Of a stretch of DNA of 7,062 nucleotides, positions 6,188 to 7,062 are shown piece by piece. The notes beneath the pieces were generated by a model. The model saw only the letters and a list, made by a program, of their open reading frames with translations, was not told the DNA's origin and searched no databases. Each line of letters opens with the position of its first letter. The first letter of the stretch is position 1. The stretch is taken from assembly GCA_003561595.1 (NCBI GenBank), contig PWWF01000349.1, forward strand, positions 1 to 7,062. The letters run 5' to 3'. The position numbers and the translations under genes are program-made. The stretch is from Paracoccaceae bacterium (GTDB taxonomy: Bacteria; Pseudomonadota; Alphaproteobacteria; Rhodobacterales; Rhodobacteraceae).

Positions 6188-6281
6188 GCGATACCCGGCG
6201 CGTGAACGCCTTGCGCCAAACCCCTGATATTGACTCTAAAAACCCCTTGGCGCATGCTGCCCCTTCATCAGGAGGGGACGC
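6188..6281 (+). promoter_or_regulatory. ihfA promoter region with IHF consensus site and inverted repeat
   Basis: The candidate promoter is TTGCGC (6211-6216), 18 bases, TCTAAA (6235-6240). Between these lies TATCAGGGGTTTG on the minus strand (6217-6229), which fits the E. coli IHF consensus WATCARNNNNTTR at every defined position. An 8-base inverted repeat, TGCGCCAA (6212-6219) and TTGGCGCA (6247-6254), brackets the region. A GANTC methylation-type site (GACTC, 6232-6236) touches the -10. A strong ribosome site, AGGAGGGG, precedes the ihfA ATG by four bases. The elements are seen directly; autoregulation is inferred. Confidence 0.5.
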
Positions 6282-6584
6282 ATGTCGAACAAGACATTGA
6301 CACGGATGGATCTGACCGAGGCTGTCTTTCGCGAAGTGGGCCTGTCGCGGAGCGAATCCTCCGCTCTGGTCGATTCCGTGCTGGAGCATGTCTCGGACGC
6401 GCTGGTGCGCGGCGAACAGGTTAAGATTTCATCCTTTGGCACATTTTCCACACGCGACAAGAATGCCCGGATCGGGCGCAACCCCAAGACCGGCGAGGAA
6501 GTGCCGATCTCGCCGCGCCGCGTGCTGACCTTTCGTCCCTCGCATCTGATGAAGGCGCGCGTGGCCGAAGGAAATCGCGGATAG
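6282..6584 (+). CDS. ihfA: Integration host factor, alpha subunit
   Basis: IHF-alpha pairs with IHF-beta (not in this window) to bend DNA sharply at specific sites, acting in transcription, replication and recombination. The 100-residue protein covers the whole HU/IHF fold. The N-terminal helices start [19 protein letters not shown] (5-23). The saddle strand [17 protein letters not shown] (47-63) follows, then the DNA-inserting arm [17 protein letters not shown] (65-81), whose Pro in RNPKTG is the intercalating residue. It ends [12 protein letters not shown]. Assignment to alpha, not beta or HU, rests on the N-terminal [16 protein letters not shown] pattern and the [11 protein letters not shown] arm. 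The start has a very strong AGGAGGGG ribosome site. The next gene's ribosome site overlaps this stop codon. Confidence 0.95.
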   Translation: MSNKTLTRMDLTEAVFREVGLSRSESSALVDSVLEHVSDALVRGEQVKISSFGTFSTRDKNARIGRNPKTGEEVPISPRRVLTFRPSHLMKARVAEGNRG

Positions 6585-6593
6585 GACTGACCC

Positions 6594-7062
<469 letters not shown>

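Overview
The window looks like a chromosomal segment from an alphaproteobacterium, most probably Rhodobacteraceae (Rhodobacterales). The DNA is GC-rich. The gene order DUF177 - rpmF - plsX - fabH - ihfA - merR, with a bamE-type lipoprotein gene divergent from it, is what I recall from that family. The genus cannot be fixed from sequence alone. Almost everything here is housekeeping, and I see no phage, insertion sequence, CRISPR array or defence-type cluster.

Layout: (1) At the left edge is a tRNA-Gly(CCC) gene with a plausible promoter just upstream. (2) About 450 bases follow with no convincing gene. (3) A minus-strand block, read right to left, holds a bamE-like outer-membrane lipoprotein gene, olsB (ornithine lipid N-acyltransferase) and cysE (serine O-acetyltransferase). 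A hairpin terminator follows cysE and a probable one follows olsB. (4) A 157-base divergent intergenic region separates this block from the plus-strand genes. (5) The plus-strand block is a DUF177/YceD gene, a 184-base leader, rpmF (ribosomal protein L32), plsX, fabH (ATGA overlap with plsX), a 94-base promoter-like gap, ihfA, and a MerR-family regulator that runs off the right edge.

Functional links: FabH starts fatty acid chains and PlsX converts finished acyl-ACP to acyl-phosphate for phospholipid synthesis. OlsB draws on the same acyl-ACP pool to make phosphorus-free ornithine lipids, and the BamE-like protein serves the outer membrane. DUF177 and L32 belong to ribosome assembly, and their coupling to lipid genes is a widespread bacterial arrangement. 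IHF-alpha is a DNA-bending architectural protein.

The points most worth checking are small. They are an exact IHF consensus site between the candidate -35 and -10 of the ihfA promoter (possible autoregulation), a CCTGAG hexanucleotide tandem array giving the MerR regulator a (Pro-Glu)n tail exactly at the window edge, and a conserved-looking AT-rich tail attached to the cysE terminator. I found no evidence of an undescribed multi-gene system.
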